The position numbers and the translations under genes were made by a program. The notes beneath the pieces are model-generated. The model worked only from the letters and a program-made list of their open reading frames with translations, ran no database searches and was not told the DNA's origin. This document shows positions 51,967-61,246 of a stretch of 64,000 nt of DNA, one piece after another; the stretch's first letter is position 1; every line of letters starts with the position of its first letter. Source of the DNA: Acidisoma silvae (GTDB lineage Bacteria; Pseudomonadota; Alphaproteobacteria; Acetobacterales; Acetobacteraceae); NCBI RefSeq assembly GCF_020618775.1, contig NZ_JAESVB010000005.1:248001-312000 (forward strand), given 5' to 3'.

Positions 51967-53424
51967 TCAGCGCTGGCCGATACTGCGCCCAGCGCCATCC
52001 GGCACGGGCAGCGTGCAATGGCTGGCGGCAATGCCGTCCAGAATAGACAGAACCTCGGGTGCCGCAGGCGCGGCGCGATGCGCCTTCATATCGACATGCA
52101 GCAGCATCTGTTCGGCCGTCGCCAGCAAACGCCCATCTTCATGAAACAGACTGTGAAAGACATGCAAACGCTTGTCGTCATGTTTCAGAAGCTGGGTTGT
52201 GGCCACAAAGGCCTCGCCCTGCTTCGCTTCGTCCAGATGCCGCAGATGAGTCTCGACCGTGTAGTAGCTGAAGCCTTTCGCCAGCATGGCGTCATCCATG
52301 CCGATGCGAGCCAGCAAGGCATCCGTCGTATAGCCGAAAATCTCCAGATAGCGGCTTTCCGTCATATGGCCGTTATAGTCGATCCATTCCGCCGGCACGC
52401 GCCCTTCATAAAGCCGCAGAGCCTCGGCATCGCTATCCGTTGCCCGGTCCCGCAATACTTTCTCGAATCCGGCGAGCGTGGCGCCGGCTCCGAAATCCTG
52501 CGTTTTCAGCGAACGCATGATCCCGATCAGGCAATCATCGCGCTTGGCTTCCAGGTCACGGAATTTCCAATGGCCGGACTGGTCATCGGATTGCGCGGCG
52601 ACGAGATCGACCAATTCGTCGGTGAAATCCGGCACGTCCATCAGCTTGGTCCAGGGCAGTTTCAAGGTCGGGCCGAATTGCGCCATGAAATGCCGCATCC
52701 CGGCCTCGCCGCCTGCAAGGCGATAGACCTGGAAGGTGCCCATGAAGGCCCAGCGCATACCCGCGCCGAAGCGAATGGCGTCATCCACCTCTTCCACCGT
52801 CGCCACACCGTCATGCACCAGCCACAGCGCCTCCCGCCACAAGGCTTCCAGCAGGCGGTCGGCGATGAAACCGTCTATTTCCTTGCGCACATGCAGCGGA
52901 TGCATGCCGATGCCAGCGTAAAACGCCTTCGCCCGCGCAATGGTCTCCACGGATGTCTTCTCACCGCCACACAATTCCACCAGCGGCAGCAGATAGACCG
53001 GGTTGAAGGGATGGGCGACCGTGAAGCGCTCGGGATGCGTCATCCGCGCCGTGATCTGCGTCGGCAGCAAGCCGGAGGTGGAAGAGCAGATCAGCGCATC
53101 CGGCTTCGCGAAACGGTCAATCTCCGCCAGAATGGTCTGCTTGATGCTTTCGACTTCCGGCGCGGATTCCTGAATGAGATCGGCATGGCGCACCGCCTCT
53201 TGCAGGCTGACGGCGAAATGCAGGTTCCCCAACGGCGGCAAGGGCGCCGATATCAGCTTCGCCCAGGCACGGCCGGCGAGTGCGACCATTTCCCGCAAGC
53301 GCCGCTCGGCTTCGGGATGCGGATCAAAGACCGTGACGTCCAGCCCGGCCAGCAGGAAGCGCGCGGCCCAGCCGCCACCGATGACACCGCCACCGATGAT
53401 GGCGCAATGACGAATGTCGGTCAT
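51967..53424 (-). CDS. lcdH: L-carnitine dehydrogenase fused to betainyl-CoA thioesterase
   Basis: 485 residues with two domains. 1-320: 3-hydroxyacyl-CoA-dehydrogenase-like, with NAD motif [21 protein letters not shown] and a helical C-domain including [13 protein letters not shown]. 330-485: hot-dog thioesterase ([25 protein letters not shown]). This fusion is known for carnitine dehydrogenase in proteobacteria: it oxidises L-carnitine to 3-dehydrocarnitine and hydrolyses betainyl-CoA. Start overlaps the BKACE stop as ATGA. Confidence 0.9.
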   Translation of the reverse strand: MTDIRHCAIIGGGVIGGGWAARFLLAGLDVTVFDPHPEAERRLREMVALAGRAWAKLISAPLPPLGNLHFAVSLQEAVRHADLIQESAPEVESIKQTILAEIDRFAKPDALICSSTSGLLPTQITARMTHPERFTVAHPFNPVYLLPLVELCGGEKTSVETIARAKAFYAGIGMHPLHVRKEIDGFIADRLLEALWREALWLVHDGVATVEEVDDAIRFGAGMRWAFMGTFQVYRLAGGEAGMRHFMAQFGPTLKLPWTKLMDVPDFTDELVDLVAAQSDDQSGHWKFRDLEAKRDDCLIGIMRSLKTQDFGAGATLAGFEKVLRDRATDSDAEALRLYEGRVPAEWIDYNGHMTESRYLEIFGYTTDALLARIGMDDAMLAKGFSYYTVETHLRHLDEAKQGEAFVATTQLLKHDDKRLHVFHSLFHEDGRLLATAEQMLLHVDMKAHRAAPAAPEVLSILDGIAASHCTLPVPDGAGRSIGQR

Positions 53425-54326
53425 GCCATCGCTCCCACGCGTTTTTCCAGCTTCAGCTTGGCGCGAACCTCCGCCGCGCCCATGATGCGCGCACCCATGC
53501 CCTGCGTAATGCCGACGGCGCGTTCCACCAATTGGCCGTTGGTTGCCGGCACACCGCGCGACAGCCAGATATTGTCTTCGAGACCGACGCGGATATTGCC
53601 GCCCGAAAGCAGCGCCATGGCGGCGAAGGGCAATTGCATGCGGCCGATGGAAAAGGCCGAATGCACGGCACCCGGCGGCAGGTTGTTGACCATGGCCATC
53701 AGCGTCTGCGGGTCATCCGGCGCGCCGTAAGGGATGCCCATGCAAAGCTGGATCATCACCGGGTCATCGATCAGGCCTTCCTTGATCAACTGCTTGCAGA
53801 GCACGAGATGGCCGGTGTCGAAAACCTCAATCTCCGGCCGCACGCCCAAAGCCTGCACGCGCTTGGCCATGGCCCGCAGCGTGCCCGGCGTATTGGTCAT
53901 GACGTAATCGCCCTCGGCGAAGTTCATGGACCCGCAATCCAGCGTGCAGATTTCTGGCAGCAGGGCCGTGACATGGGCCAGACGCTCCTCCGCGCCCACC
54001 ATATCCGTCGCCTTCATGTTCAGCGGCAGCGGCTGTTCCACGCTACCGAAAACGATATCGCCGCCCATGCCGGCCGTCAGGTTGATGATGACATCGGTAT
54101 CCGATTCCCGGATGCGGCGCACCACTTCGGCATAAAGCGCCACATCCCGCGCGCCCTTGCCCGTCGCTGTGTCACGCACATGGATATGGGCGATGGCGGC
54201 CCCGGCCTTGGCCGCCTCGATGGCGGCACCGGCAATCTGTTCCGGCGTGATTGGCACATGCGGATTCTTGCCGGCGCTGTCGCCGACGCCGGTGACGGCG
54301 CAGGTAATGAAGGCATCCCAATTCAT
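53421..54326 (-). CDS. BKACE-family beta-keto acid cleavage enzyme (probably 3-dehydrocarnitine cleavage)
   Basis: 301-residue TIM barrel of the 3-keto-5-aminohexanoate cleavage (BKACE) family. Zinc-binding HIHVRD near 48-53, [12 protein letters not shown], and [20 protein letters not shown] are visible. It would transfer acetyl from 3-dehydrocarnitine to CoA partners, yielding betainyl-CoA and acetoacetate. Substrate assignment rests on the fused dehydrogenase downstream. Confidence 0.9.
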   Translation of the reverse strand: MNWDAFITCAVTGVGDSAGKNPHVPITPEQIAGAAIEAAKAGAAIAHIHVRDTATGKGARDVALYAEVVRRIRESDTDVIINLTAGMGGDIVFGSVEQPLPLNMKATDMVGAEERLAHVTALLPEICTLDCGSMNFAEGDYVMTNTPGTLRAMAKRVQALGVRPEIEVFDTGHLVLCKQLIKEGLIDDPVMIQLCMGIPYGAPDDPQTLMAMVNNLPPGAVHSAFSIGRMQLPFAAMALLSGGNIRVGLEDNIWLSRGVPATNGQLVERAVGITQGMGARIMGAAEVRAKLKLEKRVGAMA

Positions 54327-54432
54327 GGGCGAAGGCTCCGGTAGAGATCTGTCGGTCGAAAGGGTGCTACCGGCATTCGCACCGTGCTATACATTTTACG
54401 AAGTTTTCCATCCGTTTTGAGAAAGAGCTGTC

Positions 54433-55428
54433 ATGCGGCCGCCCGCCCCTGCCCCCCTGCTTGTGGATGTGCTGTTGCAGGACCAATTTTCGCTGCTGTG
54501 CCTGGCCGCCGTGATAGAGCCGCTGCGCGCCGCCAATCGCGTGGCCGTGCAGCCGCTGTATCGCTGGCGGCTGCTGTCCCGCACCGGCCAGGCGGCGGTG
54601 AGCACCTCGGGCCTCTCCATCGGCATGGACGGCGTCTTCACCCTAGCAGACCGCCGGGACGTGCTGTTCCTGCTCGGCTCCTTCAATACCCGCGTGACGG
54701 ACCCGAGCCTGCGCGCTGGTCTGCGCCAGGCAGCGCGCGCCGGCGCTGTCATGGCCGCCGTCGAGGCCGGATCCTGGGAACTGGCCCGCGCCGGCCTGCT
54801 GGACGGCTATGCCGCGACCACGCATTGGGAGGATCTGGAGGAATTCGCTGCGGGCTTCCCCAAAGTCACCGTCCGCAACGATCGTTTTGTCATGGACCGC
54901 AAGCGCTGGACGGCGGGCGGCGCCACCCCGGCGCTGGACATGATGCTGACGCTGCTGCGGCAGGATCACGGGCTGCCGCTGGCGCTGAATGTCGCGAGCG
55001 TCTTCGTCTATGACCAGACGCTGCCGGGTTCGACCCCGCAGCCCGTCGTCTCCCTCGGCCGTCTGCTGGGGGACGACCCGGCGCTGGCCCGCGCCATCAC
55101 GCTCATGCAACGCCATCTGGAAGAGCCTTTGAGCATTGACGGCATCGCCACCCAGTCCGGCGTGCTGCGGCGCACGCTGGAAATGCGCTTCCGCGCCCAA
55201 CTGGGCCAGTCCCCGTATGACTATTACCTAGACCTGCGGCTGGCCTCGGCCAAGCGGATGCTGGAACAGAGTGCCATGAGCGTGGCGGCGGTGGCCGCCG
55301 CCCATGGCTTCACCTCCCCTTCGGGCTTCGCCCGCGCCTTTCGCCAGCGCTTTCAGATGAGCCCGCTGGCCGCCCGCGCGGCCATGCGTCTGGCCGTGCC
55401 GCCCGCGACCGGGCGGATGGCCGGATAG
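54433..55428 (+). CDS. GlxA-type AraC regulator (CdhR-like)
   Basis: 331 residues. N-terminal DJ-1/PfpI-like amidotransferase domain (LLQDQFSLLCLAAVIEPLRAANR) and C-terminal AraC HTH (MQRHLEEPLSIDGIATQSGVLRRTLEMRFRAQLGQSPYDYYLDLRL). Proteins of this type (CdhR, GbdR, SouR) control carnitine and glycine betaine genes. Divergent from the BKACE gene, 106 bases between starts. No direct ligand evidence. Confidence 0.88.
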   Translation: MRPPAPAPLLVDVLLQDQFSLLCLAAVIEPLRAANRVAVQPLYRWRLLSRTGQAAVSTSGLSIGMDGVFTLADRRDVLFLLGSFNTRVTDPSLRAGLRQAARAGAVMAAVEAGSWELARAGLLDGYAATTHWEDLEEFAAGFPKVTVRNDRFVMDRKRWTAGGATPALDMMLTLLRQDHGLPLALNVASVFVYDQTLPGSTPQPVVSLGRLLGDDPALARAITLMQRHLEEPLSIDGIATQSGVLRRTLEMRFRAQLGQSPYDYYLDLRLASAKRMLEQSAMSVAAVAAAHGFTSPSGFARAFRQRFQMSPLAARAAMRLAVPPATGRMAG

Positions 55429-55431
55429 GGT

Positions 55432-55461
55432 TTGACTTGGTCCATCCTCATGGTCCAATTT
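55432..55461. promoter_or_regulatory. Promoter/operator candidate for the phd-vapC pair
   Basis: TTGACT (55432-55437) could be a -35; TTGGTCCAT and ATGGTCCAA (55437-55458) form a 9-4-9 inverted repeat with a single T/T mismatch, and CAATTT lies about 18 bases after the -35. Such arm pairs are typical Phd/AbrB-like autoregulatory sites. It starts right after the glxA-type gene. Confidence 0.45.
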
Positions 55462-55483
55462 CAGAACGTGTCAGGAGACAGCC

Positions 55484-55720
55484 ATGAAGATCGCGGTCAG
55501 CGAGGCCAAAGCGCAATTGCTCGATCTCGTCCGGCGCGCCGAAAAGGGGGAAGACGTCATCCTCACGCGGCGCGGCGAAGCCGTCGCCCGGCTTGTCAGC
55601 CTGGCACCGGATCGTGACCGGCGACTGGCCGCTCTGGCCAAGGCCCGTGGCATCGCGAAAGCCGCCCCGCATGCCGAGGATGCGGCAGACCTGTATGACG
55701 ATCACGGCCTGCCGGCTTGA
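55484..55720 (+). CDS. Phd/YefM-family antitoxin
   Basis: 78 residues: SEAKAQLLDLVRRAEKGEDVILTRRGEAVARLVSL is the Phd/YefM DNA-binding fold, and the C-terminal AEDAADLYDDHGLPA is the toxin-binding tail. AGGAGA precedes the ATG. Stop overlaps the toxin start. Confidence 0.9.
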   Translation: MKIAVSEAKAQLLDLVRRAEKGEDVILTRRGEAVARLVSLAPDRDRRLAALAKARGIAKAAPHAEDAADLYDDHGLPA

Positions 55721-56097
55721 TCGTCCTTGATACATCGGCCCTGATCGCAATCCTGAAGGATGAGCCTGAGGCGGGTCGCTGCCTGGCGGCCCTGTCCGCG
55801 ACCGAGACAATCTTGATTTCAGCCGGAACGCTCAGCGAAATTATCATCGTCAGCGAAAGGCTGGGTGTGGCCGCCGCCGTCGATGACCTTCTGGCCGGCT
55901 TGCAGGCTGAAATCGTGCCGGTGACGGCGGAGGATGCGCGGCAGATGGGGGCAGCTTATCGGCAATGGGGCAAAGGCCTTCACCCGGCGGGGCTGAATTT
56001 CGGCGATTGCTTCGCCTATGTTCTGGCAAAGACGCGCGGATGCCCTTTGCTGTTCGTCGGCACCGATTTTTCTAGGACCGACATCGAGGCAGCGTGA
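55717..56097 (+). CDS. VapC-like PIN-domain toxin
   Basis: 126 residues starting at TTG 55717 within the antitoxin stop (TTGA). The four acidic PIN residues are present: Asp5 (LDTSA), Glu41 (SEIIIV), Asp97 (FGDCFAY) and Asp117 (GTDF). Ribonuclease toxin, normally held by the Phd partner. The pair interrupts the amine-catabolism gene set. Confidence 0.92.
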   Translation: MIVLDTSALIAILKDEPEAGRCLAALSATETILISAGTLSEIIIVSERLGVAAAVDDLLAGLQAEIVPVTAEDARQMGAAYRQWGKGLHPAGLNFGDCFAYVLAKTRGCPLLFVGTDFSRTDIEAA

Positions 56098-56127
56098 CGC
56101 GGTTTTAAAACCTGTCATCATCGCAGT

Positions 56128-58203
56128 GTGGCTGCTTTGGAACTGGACAGAACCTTGCCCGACATCGCCCGTGACCCGCTGCTGCGTCCCTTTCAGCTCA
56201 AACATCTGACACTGCGCAACCGCGTGATGAGCACGGCGCATGAGCCGGCCTATTCCGAAGACGGCATGCCGAAGGACCGTTACCGGCTGTATCATGTCGA
56301 AAAGGCCAAGGGCGGCATCGCGATGACCATGACGGCGGGCTCGGCCGTCGTCAGCCGCGATTCCCCGGCCGCCTTCGGAAATCTTCTCGCCTGGCGCGAT
56401 GAGATCGTACCCTGGATGCGTCAACTGACCGATGAATGCCACGCGCATGGCACGGCGGTGATGATCCAACTGACGCATCTGGGCCGGCGCACGGGCTGGA
56501 ACAAGGCGGACTGGCTGCCGGTGCTGGCGCCGTCCCGCGTGCGGGAGCCCGCCCATCGCGCCTTCCCGAAGGCCGCCGAGGACTGGGATATCGAGCGCAT
56601 CATTGCCGATTACGCGGCCGGCGCCCAACGCATGCAGGCGGCCGGGCTGGATGGGATCGAGATCGAGGCCTATGGGCATTTGATGGACCAATTCTGGTCC
56701 CCCGCCACCAACAGCCGCGATGACGAATACGGCGGATCGCTGGACAACCGCATGCGTTTTTCCATGCGCGTGCTGCAGGCCATGCGCGATGCCGTGGGAC
56801 CGGATTTCATCATCGGCCTGCGCATGGTGGCGGACGAGGATTGGACAACCGGCCTGTCCCGCGCCGAAGGGATCGCAATCGCGCGGCGCTTCAAGGCCAG
56901 CGGTATGGTCGATTTCCTCAATATCATTCGCGGCCATATCGACAGCGACAATGCGCTGATGGACGTCATTCCCGTCATGGGCATGCGCTCGGCCCCCAGC
57001 CTGGATTTCGCCGGGGAAGTTCGCGCCGCGGCAGAGATTCCGGTCTTCCACGCGGCCCGTATCGGCGATGTCGCGACTGCGCGCCATGCCATCGCTGAAG
57101 GCAAGCTGGATATGGCGGGGATGACGCGCGCCCATATCGCCGACCCGCATATCATGCGCAAAATCCTGGCCGGGCAGGAAGACCGCATCCGCCCCTGCGT
57201 CGGCGCCACCTATTGCCTGGACCGCATCTATGAAGGGCATGATGCGCTTTGCGTCCACAACGCCGCGACGGGGCGCGAGGCGTTTATGCCGCATGTCATC
57301 GCGCGCGATACAGCCTGCGCGCAGCGCGTTCTGGTGATCGGCGCCGGCCCGGCCGGGCTGGAGGCGGCCCGCGTCGCGGCCGAACGCGGCCATGCCGTAA
57401 CCGTGCTGGAAGCGACCGAGAGGCCCGGCGGGCAGGTGCTGCTGGCCGCGCGCCACAGCCGCCGCCGCGACCTCATCGGCATCATCGACTGGCGCGTGCA
57501 GGAACTGGCGCGGCTGGGCGTCGATATCCGCTTCGGCATCTATGCCGAGGCGGAGGATGTGCTGAGCCTGACGCCAGATATCGTCTTCCTGGCGACCGGC
57601 GGCATGCCCAATACCGACATCCTGCGCGCAGGCAATGACCTCGTCGTTTCGGCCTGGGATATCCTGTCAGGCCAGGTGAAGCCGGCCGAGCGCGTTCTGG
57701 TCTTTGACGATAACGGCGCCTATCCCGCCATGCAGGCCGCCGAGATGATGGCCGAGGCCGGATCGGCCGTTGAAATCGTGACGCCGGAACGCTTCTTCGC
57801 GCCGGAAATGGGCGGGCTGAACCACGCCGCCTTCGCCCGACGCTTTCAGCAGCATGGCGTGCGCGTCACCATCAATAGCCGCCTGCTCTCGGCCCGGCGC
57901 GAGGGCAATGAACTGGTGGCCAGCCTCGGCAGCGATTACGGCGAGAGCCTTCAGGACAGGCGCGTCGATCAGATCGTCGTCGATCACGGCACCCTGCCGG
58001 ATGAGAGCTTGTATGAGGCTCTGAAGCCTCTTTCCCGCAATCTGGGGGCGGTCGATTACGAGGCCTTGGTGGCCGGGCGAAAGCAGGATATCCAGCGCCA
58101 TCCGGACGGGCAATTTCGCCTGTTCCGCATCGGCGACGCCGTGGCCAGCCGCAATATCCATGCCGCGATTTATGATGGATTGCGCTTTGCCAAAGATCTC
58201 TAG
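56128..58203 (+). CDS. DgcA-like NADH:flavin oxidoreductase (OYE/TMADH family)
   Basis: 691 residues. Residues 1-360 are an old-yellow-enzyme FMN barrel (LRNRVMSTAHEPAYSEDGMP, HGTAVMIQLTHLGRR, SLDNRMRF); residues 400-690 are an FAD/NAD domain (VLVIGAGPAGLEAARVAAERGH). Members of this group include DgcA, dimethylglycine demethylase subunit, and trimethylamine dehydrogenase. Fe-S ligands of the family: C357, C363 and C375 are present, while Ala360 stands where a CxxC partner is expected. Starts at GTG 56128; no strong Shine-Dalgarno. Fits betaine demethylation downstream of the Rieske enzyme. Confidence 0.85.
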   Translation: MAALELDRTLPDIARDPLLRPFQLKHLTLRNRVMSTAHEPAYSEDGMPKDRYRLYHVEKAKGGIAMTMTAGSAVVSRDSPAAFGNLLAWRDEIVPWMRQLTDECHAHGTAVMIQLTHLGRRTGWNKADWLPVLAPSRVREPAHRAFPKAAEDWDIERIIADYAAGAQRMQAAGLDGIEIEAYGHLMDQFWSPATNSRDDEYGGSLDNRMRFSMRVLQAMRDAVGPDFIIGLRMVADEDWTTGLSRAEGIAIARRFKASGMVDFLNIIRGHIDSDNALMDVIPVMGMRSAPSLDFAGEVRAAAEIPVFHAARIGDVATARHAIAEGKLDMAGMTRAHIADPHIMRKILAGQEDRIRPCVGATYCLDRIYEGHDALCVHNAATGREAFMPHVIARDTACAQRVLVIGAGPAGLEAARVAAERGHAVTVLEATERPGGQVLLAARHSRRRDLIGIIDWRVQELARLGVDIRFGIYAEAEDVLSLTPDIVFLATGGMPNTDILRAGNDLVVSAWDILSGQVKPAERVLVFDDNGAYPAMQAAEMMAEAGSAVEIVTPERFFAPEMGGLNHAAFARRFQQHGVRVTINSRLLSARREGNELVASLGSDYGESLQDRRVDQIVVDHGTLPDESLYEALKPLSRNLGAVDYEALVAGRKQDIQRHPDGQFRLFRIGDAVASRNIHAAIYDGLRFAKDL

Positions 58204-58246
58204 CGTAACGACCGTCCCCCTAGCCAAACCGAGCTTGTCGGAGAGG

Positions 58247-59713
58247 ATGGCGGTCTGGCGCGCGCGGCTGGCACCGCATCCGCTGCTCTGCTGTCTTGTC
58301 ATCGCGCTGATCCCACGCCTGGGCGCGGCCATTGGCCTGCAGACCTATTACACGGCCGATGAACTGTTCCAGTATATCGAGCAGGCCCACCGGCTGGTCT
58401 TTCACCAGGGCGTCATCCCTTGGGAATTTCAAGTCGGGCTGCGCTCCTGGCTGATTCCCCTGGTGCTCGCGCTGCCGATGGCAATCGGCCATTGGCTGAC
58501 GCCCACGCCGCTGCTGGGCCTTGTGCTGATCCGCGTGCTGTGCGGCATCGCCTCCCTGTCGCTGGTCTGGTGCGCCGTGCGCTTGGGGGCGCTTTCGCAA
58601 GGCCAGCGCGGCGCATGGCTTGCCGGTCTTCTGGCGGCACTATGGCCCGATTTCTGGCTGCTGGCGCCGCATCCGTTGGAAGAGACCTTCGCCGCCTATA
58701 CAATGGTGCCGGCGCTGTATCTGGCGATCCTGCATCGCCGGTCGCCCCAGCGATCCCATCTTCTCGCGTCGGGCTTCCTGCTCGGCCTGGCCTTCGTTCT
58801 GCGCGAGCAGATGGCCCCGGCCATCGCCATCATCGGCATCTATCTCTGCGGCCGACCGATCAGGAACTGGGTTTGGGCCGTTGGCATGGCGCTGGTGCCG
58901 GTCATCGCCGCCGGTGCGCTGGACTGGGTGACCTGGGGCCAGCCCTTCCGCAGTTTCTGGCTCGATCCCTATCTCAATCTCGTTGTCGGCATCGCCAGAG
59001 GGTCTTTCGGGTCATCCCCGCCCTTCTATTACTTCGGCGAGTTTTTCTATGTCTGGCTATGGGGCACCATTCCGCTCGCCTATCTGGCATGGCGCGGCGC
59101 CCGGATGCTGCCCATCGCGGGATGGGTTGCCGTCGTTATTATTGCGGAACACAGCCTGATTTCGCATAAGGACTTCCGCTTCGTCTTTCCCGCCGTGGCC
59201 CTGCTGGTGCCATTGGCGGGCATCGGCCTTGCTTGCGTCTGGCAGGCCGGCGCCACGCGCCGCCATGCGCTCATTCTGGCCGCCCTGCTCAGCGGACCAT
59301 ATCTCAGCCCGCCCTTTTTCAGGTTTCTCGGCTGGCAGCAGAACGCCTCAACCTTCTATACGGAATTGGCCGCCCATAAGCCTTGCCTTGTCGCCATCGC
59401 GACGCGCGACCGGGGCTTCTGGCCCATCGTCTCGGTCTTCGGCGCCGGAACGCAGTTCACGGACGAGACCGGCATAAACGCGGCAGACGCTGTCGTCGCC
59501 CGCCGTGGCAGCACCGCCATTCCGCCCGGCTTCACTTTGGGGTCTTGCGCCAAGCAAAGCTGGATACCCTTCAAATCCAGGGGCCCTGCCGTCTGCTTCT
59601 GGACCAGGCCGGCCTCCTTCTGCCAGCCGTCGCAGGCCGCGCCCTTCGTTCTGGTCTATCCGCCCGCCGCCCATGCCTATGTCATCCGCGACCGGTTGGC
59701 ATCGCATCTATAG
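58247..59713 (+). CDS. GT22-type mannosyltransferase, membrane-embedded
   Basis: 488 residues, about eleven hydrophobic segments. The family's luminal DE motif is at YTADELFQYIEQAH and the HKxxRFxFP motif is seen as HKDFRFVFPAVALLVPLAGIG; both match PIG-B/Alg9-like glycosyltransferases that use lipid-linked sugar donors. Bacterial members exist but are uncommon. ATG 58247 is preferred; a frame open back to 58160 would overlap the upstream gene by 44 bases. Acceptor unknown; no lipid-linked sugar genes are nearby. Confidence 0.78.
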   Translation: MAVWRARLAPHPLLCCLVIALIPRLGAAIGLQTYYTADELFQYIEQAHRLVFHQGVIPWEFQVGLRSWLIPLVLALPMAIGHWLTPTPLLGLVLIRVLCGIASLSLVWCAVRLGALSQGQRGAWLAGLLAALWPDFWLLAPHPLEETFAAYTMVPALYLAILHRRSPQRSHLLASGFLLGLAFVLREQMAPAIAIIGIYLCGRPIRNWVWAVGMALVPVIAAGALDWVTWGQPFRSFWLDPYLNLVVGIARGSFGSSPPFYYFGEFFYVWLWGTIPLAYLAWRGARMLPIAGWVAVVIIAEHSLISHKDFRFVFPAVALLVPLAGIGLACVWQAGATRRHALILAALLSGPYLSPPFFRFLGWQQNASTFYTELAAHKPCLVAIATRDRGFWPIVSVFGAGTQFTDETGINAADAVVARRGSTAIPPGFTLGSCAKQSWIPFKSRGPAVCFWTRPASFCQPSQAAPFVLVYPPAAHAYVIRDRLASHL

Positions 59714-59770
59714 AGGCGACACTTCTATCCCTCATCACACGAAGACGATTTTCACGAACCGAGACAGATC

Positions 59771-60160
59771 ATGACGACAGACACCGCCCCGTTCTTTCTG
59801 CCCGATACGGATGAGGATGCCATCTCCGCCGATGTCGCAGGCGTCGGAAACCTGCTGGTCACCACCCAGGTGCCGATGCATGCCGACGGCACAATGGGCC
59901 TGGACGGGGATATTACCGCCCAGAGCGAACTCACTTTGGAATGCCTCAAGACCTCGCTGGAGAAATGCGGCAGCAGCCTTGCCGACGTCATTCACCTCAC
60001 GATCTATATGACCGATATGGCGGAACGCCCGGCCTTCAACGCGGTCTATTGCCGGTATTTCGGCAAACCCTATCCCGTCCGTTGCGCGGTCGGCGTCAGC
60101 GCCCTGGCTGACCCCGCGATGAAGGTCGAGGTGACGGCGATGGCGGTGCGAAGGGGGTAG
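59771..60160 (+). CDS. RidA family protein
   Basis: 129 residues of the YjgF/YER057c/UK114 (RidA) family: LLVTTQVPMHADGTMGLDGDITAQSELTLECLKTSLEKCGSSLADVIHLTIYMTD, and the conserved Arg/Glu in YPVRCAVGVSALADPAMKVEVTAMA. It hydrolyses reactive enamine/imine intermediates from PLP enzymes. Located before a low-GC glycosyltransferase gene. Confidence 0.92.
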   Translation: MTTDTAPFFLPDTDEDAISADVAGVGNLLVTTQVPMHADGTMGLDGDITAQSELTLECLKTSLEKCGSSLADVIHLTIYMTDMAERPAFNAVYCRYFGKPYPVRCAVGVSALADPAMKVEVTAMAVRRG

Positions 60161-60208
60161 ACCTGTCAGCTGGTCTTTCTGAACCGGCCGCCTAAGACGC
60201 CATTTTGC

Positions 60209-61246
60209 CTATGCTTGCTTTTCGAGAGCCGAAACATCACCCAAAACAGGAATAGATGATAACACATCTCCCAACTGAATTGGCTCCGGAGTTTTCACTG
60301 GATTTATTTCGGATCTTCTGTCAGCGCCGAGCCTTAATGTGAGCGCAGAAAAAATATGTCGGACTGGTTCACTGGCCCGATACTTACGAATGCAATTCAG
60401 CTTGAACAAAACCCAGTAGGCCAAGGCAAGCCGAGACGTCGGGCGGCCCAGTAAGTCATGGATCGCATTGATGTGGCCCGTGTCGCGATAGTCGCTCCGC
60501 AGAGGCGACAGCGGCAAAAATTTGCGGGCACCGCAGTAATGGCGCGTTGCTGCCGTCTGCCAGCTTTTTGTAAACTTGCCGGCCGCCTGCATGTTATAGT
60601 CCGCCGGCAATTCCCGCCAGTTGTCGGAAAACACTTTGTTCAACGCGCACTGATCGGGCGTTGTGCAATCCACCACATAATCACAGGACAGCGCATGGGC
60701 GTCCAGCGCCGCTTGATACTGGCGCAAAAAGTCTACGCGCCAGGTGGCAGCATCGAAGATCATGAATCCTGAATTAAAATATGTTCCAAGGCTGGCGCTG
60801 AGCGAGGATTGATCTCGCCAATCCAGCTTTTTCACTCCGTTGATATAATTCAGATCCAGGTCCGCGACGGCCGCAATGGGACGGCCGTCGAAATTCAAAC
60901 CTTCGATGTCCAGCTTTTTAAAGACCAGAAAATCATAGTCGATATAGACAATACGGTCATAGTCGGACACGAGGCTCGTGACGGCGGCCAGCTTGAGCAG
61001 CGATGGCGTCGTGATATGGTCAAATGTTTCGTGCCGCTCTGCCGCCGCATCCTCCACCGAACCAAAGGTGACGCGCATATCAAGCTTCGCAGCGGCTTCT
61101 TTGAATTCTTTACTGGCTTGGGGCAAAAACTTGTGGCCCAGGATGTGAACGTCAGGCCGTGACTGCGACAGCCCCAATGACAGGGCCGAAAGCGTGGTCA
61201 GGTCAAAACCCCGCTCGTCAGTGACGTAAACGAAACACACCTTCAT
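60209..61246 (-). CDS. GT8-like glycosyltransferase
   Basis: 345 residues of GT-A fold: N-terminal MKVCFVYVTDERGF, nucleotide-sugar pocket region, DXD motif Asp103-Tyr-Asp105 in YIDYDFLVFK, and a late YNMQAAGKF..ATRHYCGARKFLP block with a metal-binding His typical of GT8. Base composition is about 50 percent GC and codon use is unlike the core genome, suggesting acquisition. Acceptor unknown (surface polysaccharide is plausible). ATG 61246 chosen; frame opens further up without support. Confidence 0.8.
   Translation of the reverse strand: MKVCFVYVTDERGFDLTTLSALSLGLSQSRPDVHILGHKFLPQASKEFKEAAAKLDMRVTFGSVEDAAAERHETFDHITTPSLLKLAAVTSLVSDYDRIVYIDYDFLVFKKLDIEGLNFDGRPIAAVADLDLNYINGVKKLDWRDQSSLSASLGTYFNSGFMIFDAATWRVDFLRQYQAALDAHALSCDYVVDCTTPDQCALNKVFSDNWRELPADYNMQAAGKFTKSWQTAATRHYCGARKFLPLSPLRSDYRDTGHINAIHDLLGRPTSRLALAYWVLFKLNCIRKYRASEPVRHIFSALTLRLGADRRSEINPVKTPEPIQLGDVLSSIPVLGDVSALEKQA

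Noticed and set aside
51199-53730. An 843-codon plus-strand frame over the Rieske and carnitine dehydrogenase genes.
   Set aside because: Both genes on the opposite strand have intact motifs; this frame has shadow composition.
55819-57456. A 545-codon minus-strand frame across vapC and the DgcA-like gene.
   Set aside because: It is antisense to two clearly recognised genes and has no family motif.
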